Shown piece by piece: positions 60,555 to 64,000 of a stretch of 64,000 nucleotides of DNA. Location of the stretch: positions 18,786,001 through 18,850,000 of the forward strand of contig OX419757.1 of the NCBI GenBank assembly GCA_948567375.1, written 5' to 3'. The stretch comes from Lunularia cruciata. Its lineage: Eukaryota > Streptophyta > Marchantiopsida > Lunulariales > Lunulariaceae. Position numbers and translations under genes: made by a program. The notes under the pieces are model-generated. The model saw nothing but the letters and a program-made list of their open reading frames with translations. It was not told where the DNA came from and did not search any database. Each line of letters opens with the position of its first letter. Position 1 is the stretch's first letter.

Positions 60555-61460
60555 ATGGCGGCAATACCTGATGTTATCCTTGCTATGCAACAACAAATCG
60601 AGCACCTTACTTGATTGTTGGATGAACAAGATCTTTGAAGACAAGAGCAGGTGGAGAGAGTACCAATTTGAGAAGGAGAAGATCTGATTAGATTCCCTAA
60701 ACCCAAGGTATTTGAAGGCAAGAATCTCCCGAGTGCAGTGGAGAATTTTGTGTTTGATTGTGAACATTATTTTGAAGCTACCAATCTACAAGGAGAGCAA
60801 AAACAGATTCTCTTGGCTTGTAGCCAATTGGATGGAGTAGCAAAGCTATGGTGGAGATTCTGAATGGAGCGAGCCGAACAACAAATGGTTGCACCAATCT
60901 TGACATGGGCAGAATTCAAGAGTGCAATAATTAGTCGGTTCCAAGCTACAAATGCCACACGAGCTGCACGAGATAAGTTGGCAGAATTGAAACATATTGG
61001 CTCTGTAAGAAATTACATCACGCAGTTCCAAAACACAATCATGCAAATTCCAGATGTATTGGAAGGTGAAGCTTTGGATCAATTTGTGAAGGGCTTGAAG
61101 ACGAGAACCAAATTAGAGGTAACCATGCGAGAGCCACAACACTTGGAGGAAGCCATGCGGTTGGCCGAACGTTTTGATTCCTTGGTGGCAACAAATTGGT
61201 CTTGACCTCGACCTCCACAAAGCCTACCAATACACTACATACAAGTGGAGGAGCCAATACCAATGGAGATTGATGCAATTCAACAAAGACCGCTTGGCAC
61301 GGAAAATATGGAGAAATTGCGACAAAATGATGGTTATTTTTATTGTTGCCAGTTGGGGCATCGTATTATTGAATGTCCACTCAAGAATGGACGACCTCAA
61401 CAAGTTGCCCAAGTGGAGGTTGTGGAGTGGAATGATCAAGGAAACGAGGAATCCCAGTAG
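60555..61460 (+). pseudogene. Gypsy element 1 gag with degenerate zinc knuckle
   Basis: ATG at 60555 starts MAAIPDVILAMQQQIEHLT. The Retrotrans_gag block is clear at 60864-61205 (LTWAEFKSAIISRFQATNAT, later QFQNTIMQIPDVLEGEALDQF). Stops interrupt it several times, often TGA where Arg (CGA) is expected. In another frame a zinc knuckle (61320-61380) reads YFYCCQLGHRIIEC, with Tyr in place of the first Cys. Gag would package element RNA; this copy is dead. Confidence 0.8.
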
Positions 61461-61485
61461 GAAATATTGAGCAGCTATTGGGAGC

Positions 61486-61833
61486 TTGATTAGTTCCAAT
61501 GGGATTGAAGGCTCGACCTATGCAAGTTTGCTTCACTTGCAAGGTATGATATCTAATCGGGGTTGTAGGATTTTGGTTGATTCTAGAAGTTTAGAGAATT
61601 GTATGTCTATGCAATTAGCAAAGGAATTGGGTATTCCTATCAAGCTAGTGATTGGAAGTAGTTTGATGATGGCGGATGGTAGAAAGGGTTCTACATTCCG
61701 CACCTCGCATCCTGTTACCTTCAAGATTGGGAAGGAGTATTTGGAGTGTATGAGGTTTGTAGTGGCACCTCTACACTATGATATCATTCTAGGTCTACCT
61801 TGGCTTGAACGTCATAAGGTTCAATTTGATTAG
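61486..61833 (+). pseudogene. Gypsy element 1 aspartic protease region
   Basis: Retropepsin-like frame: RILVDSRSLENCMS near 61570 occupies the active-site loop, where the family has Asp-Ser-Gly; Gly is Arg here, which should abolish activity. The later LHYDIILGLPWLERHKVQFD is the typical end of the domain (ILG.PWL). The frame ends at a TAG where Trp is usual. Confidence 0.8.
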
Positions 61834-61968
61834 ACCCGATGCCAAATTCAAGTACAACATCAAGGTAGGAATTTTTGATAAGGTTGTCTGGCACCTCTGA
61901 GTAAGACACCTAAGAATAGTCAGTCCCTAGAAGGGAAGTTTGTTAGTAAAGCAGCCATAGAGTAAGCT

Positions 61969-62529
61969 TTGGAGGAAGATAAGTCTGTATTTGCGGTGTG
62001 GATCAAGCCAATTGCACAAGACCAATCTATGGAGGACCGAGAGCCTCATCAAGCAATGGTTGATTGGATAGTTAAGGAGTTTGCGGACGTGTTTCTGGAT
62101 GATCTGCCAAAGGGATTACCCTCCGATCGACGTATGCCCTTCAAGATCGAGTTATTGCCAGGGAGTACTCTAGAGAGTAGACCGATCTATTGGCTCTCAC
62201 CAAAGGAGTTGGAGGAGTTGCAAACAACACTTACAGAGTTGTTAAAGAAAGACTTCATACGATATAGTACCTCTCTTTGGGGAACACCGGTATTGTTTGT
62301 TCCAAAGAAGGATGGAAGACTTTGTTTCTGTATTGATTATTGTGGGCTCAATAAGCAAACTGTGAAAAATGCATATCCCTTGTCTTGGATTGATGACTTG
62401 CTTGATCAACTAAGTGGAGCACACTACTTTTCTAAGTTGGATCTTTGCAACGGCTATTGGCAAATACCTATTGAGAAAGAGGATGTGCAAAAGATTGCCT
62501 TTTTTACAAGGTATGGGCATTTTGAGTAG
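61969..62529 (+). pseudogene. Gypsy element 1 reverse transcriptase, 5' half
   Basis: The 186-codon frame holds the start of the Ty3/gypsy RT domain: [17 protein letters not shown], then [37 protein letters not shown], and [15 protein letters not shown]. It stops before the YxDD active-site block because element 2 is inserted immediately after. Within the retained part the frame is intact. Confidence 0.85.
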
Positions 62530-62532
62530 AGA

Positions 62533-62958
62533 TGTAACAATATGGAGTTTAGCGACAAAGTCAATTGGGCTCACAAAGTAACACATAAGACAAATTAGCC
62601 TAGAATATTCCGGAAGTATCTAGGAAGCTTCTTGGGAAGCTTCCCGGTTAGCTTAGCTTGCATCTTAAGTAATTAGCTTCTAGAAGGAAGCTTTTAGAAG
62701 CTTCTAACTAGCTTAGCTTGCATGCCAAGTAGGCGACTTCTAGAAAGAAGCTTCTTGAGAAGCTTCCTAGTTAACTTGGCTTGCACTCTAAGAAAGCGGC
62801 TTGAAGAAGCTTCTTGAGAAGCTTCTCAAGGGCCTTGTATGCTACCCATAAATACCAAAGCCAAAGCTCATGCTAGGCATTCGGAGTTTTCCCTCATTCA
62901 AATATCCCAATGTGAGTTTCCATTCTCCTATTTCTCTCCTTGGATTCAGTCTGTTACA
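62533..62958 (+). mobile_element. 5' LTR of gypsy element 2
   Basis: Runs from TGTAACA to TGTTACA, perfect 7-bp inverted ends, 426 bp, followed one base later by the primer-binding site. Many AGAAGCTTCT-type repeats fill 62620-62830, and a TATA-like CCATAAATACC lies at about 62846. The left flank is AGAGA; the right-hand copy is outside the window. Confidence 0.9.
62603..62615. promoter_or_regulatory. Perfect three-unit heat-shock element in gypsy LTR
   Basis: GAATATTCCGGAA fits GAAnnTTCnnGAA exactly, and numerous GAAGCTTC pairs follow to 62825. In Arabidopsis the copia element ONSEN is heat-activated through such elements in its LTR. Confidence 0.55.
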
Positions 62959-62959
62959 T

Positions 62960-62971
62960 TGGTATCAGAGC
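62960..62971 (+). promoter_or_regulatory. Primer-binding site (initiator Met tRNA)
   Basis: TGGTATCAGAGC, the standard minus-strand priming site of plant LTR retrotransposons, one base after the LTR end. Confidence 0.95.
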
Positions 62972-63229
62972 AGGAATGGGATGGATGGAATTTATGGACC
63001 ACCAAATCCACTTCCACCAAACCATTGGGACTTTCATGTCCATATATTACCAAAGCATCGTTTCACACAATTCATCACCTCGCGCTTTGGGCAGGATTTT
63101 CTACATATGATCACCGTGTCAGAGGAACCCTTGATACTTCCAGTTGTAACTTATGGAGAACGGTGGACGTGTTGTATCTATGTGTTAATCAACTAGATAA
63201 ATTGAGTGTAGTGGAATAGAGTAGTAGCG

Positions 63230-64000
63230 ATGGCGGAAATACCGGATGTTATCCTTGCAATGCAACAACAAATCGATCATCTTACTCGATTGTTGGATGA
63301 ACAAGACCAGCAACAACGAGAACAGATAGACAGAGCACCAGTTTGAGATGGAGAAGATTGCATTCGATTTCCAAAACCCAAGGTGTTTGAAGGCAAGAAT
63401 CTTCCAGGTACAGTGGAGAATTTTGTGTTTGATTGCAAATGTTACTTTGAAACCACCAATCTTCAAGACGAGCGGAAACAAATTCTCTTGGCTTCTAGCC
63501 CATTGGATGGCGTGGAAAAACTTTGGTGGCAATTTCGAGTAGAAAGAGCTGAATGACAAATTGTTACACCGATTTTGACATGGGCAGAATTCAAAGATGC
63601 AATACTTGGTCGATTTCAAACAATAAATGCCACCCGAGCCGCACGAGATAAATTGGTGGAGTTGAGGCAGATTGGCTTAGTGAGAAGCTACATCATACAA
63701 TTTCAGAACATCATCATGCAAATTCCAAATATCCAAGAAGGTGAAGTTTTGGATCAATTTGTGCAAGGATTGAAGTCACAAACCAAATTGGAGGTGACCA
63801 TGCAGGAGCCACAAAACATAGAAGAAGCTATGTAATTGGTTGAGCATTTTGATTCCTTGGTTGCGACAACTTGGTCTTGACCTCGACCTATGTAAAGCCT
63901 ACCCGTACACTATGCATAAGTGGAAGAACCGGTACCAATGGAGATTGATGCTATCCAATGAAGACCACTTGGCACAACAAAAAGAGAAAGATTACCACAA
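63230..64000 (+). pseudogene. Gypsy element 2 gag, partial
   Basis: ATG at 63230 (MAEIPDVILAMQQQIDHLTR). The Retrotrans_gag block is open at 63575-63835 (LTWAEFKDAILGRFQTINAT, QFQNIIMQIPNIQEGEVLDQF). Stops include a TGA at the same place as in element 1 (after APV, near 63344), a TGA at 63554, a TAA near 63833 and a TGA after the W-S pair shared with element 1. The window ends before the zinc knuckle. Confidence 0.8.

Larger units (their letters stand above)
60340..62532 (+). mobile_element. Ty3/gypsy element 1, 5'-truncated and interrupted
   Basis: Homology to the leader of element 2 begins at about 60342 (ACCATTGGGA.TTTCATGTCC), with no LTR or primer-binding site before it. Gag, zinc knuckle, protease and the first half of reverse transcriptase follow in order. 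At 62533 element 2 is inserted; the RT text stops at TRYGHFE just before it, so the rest of element 1 should lie right of the window. Confidence 0.85.
62959..64000 (+). mobile_element. Gypsy element 2, internal region, runs off the window
   Basis: Primer-binding site TGGTATCAGAGC (62960-62971) fits the initiator-Met tRNA. A leader homologous to element 1 follows, then gag. The remainder (protease, RT, integrase and 3' LTR) lies past the end of the window. Confidence 0.9.

Noticed and set aside
1-64000. tRNA, rRNA and CRISPR arrays
   Set aside because: I saw no tRNA-like B box with pairing arms, no rRNA segment and no regularly spaced identical repeats. Subtle tRNAs could be missed by eye.

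Overview
The window looks like nuclear DNA of a land plant. It carries a full set of exons for a plant-type MSH5, a plant MKP1-type MAP kinase phosphatase with many small GT-AG introns around it, Ty1/copia and Ty3/gypsy LTR elements, and a fragment of an organellar group II intron. A bryophyte, perhaps a moss, is my best guess (gene style, decayed LTR elements between small gene islands, intron fragment), but this is inference. Positions 31740-31939 are a 200-base assembly gap.

Layout. 1-5400: decayed LTR elements, comprising a gag remnant on the minus strand whose single frame is broken almost only by TAG codons, a solo LTR with a perfect 5-bp target duplication, a copia pol scrap and a truncated LTR. 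5400-8470: very AT-rich DNA containing an organelle-derived insert with a group II intron domain V. 8470-13700: a gene island with a two-exon gene for a 78-residue membrane protein (10425-11106), a possible decayed coiled-coil gene and a strong RNA hairpin. 17463-20548 (possibly to 20680): MKP1-like phosphatase, minus strand, with a GA-rich leader upstream. 22000-34500: repeats, with two solo LTRs in opposite orientation, two LTRs of a second family (one nested inside a copia pol gene) and the gap. 35000-42000: mostly unassigned, with an unidentified exon-like ORF and an 18-bp perfect hairpin. 42279-53346: MSH5 in 34 exons, reconstructed exon by exon. 54226-54988: a small two-exon gene on the minus strand, convergent with MSH5, carrying a WYPRxPLxDIT motif like that of the plant POLYCHOME/OSD1 APC/C inhibitors. 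57185-58920: a decayed hAT-like transposase. 60340-64000: one gypsy element interrupted in its reverse transcriptase by a second, related gypsy element with a recognisable LTR and primer-binding site.

The host genes are a stress/MAPK-signalling phosphatase, a meiotic crossover factor and possibly a cell-cycle regulator; they do not form an operon-like unit. I found no clearly new multi-gene system. The most interesting leads are the MSH5/POLYCHOME-like convergent pair, an MSH5 intron that is open in frame to its last codon, perfect heat-shock elements in two LTR families, the one-frame all-amber decay of a gag gene, and the organellar intron insert.
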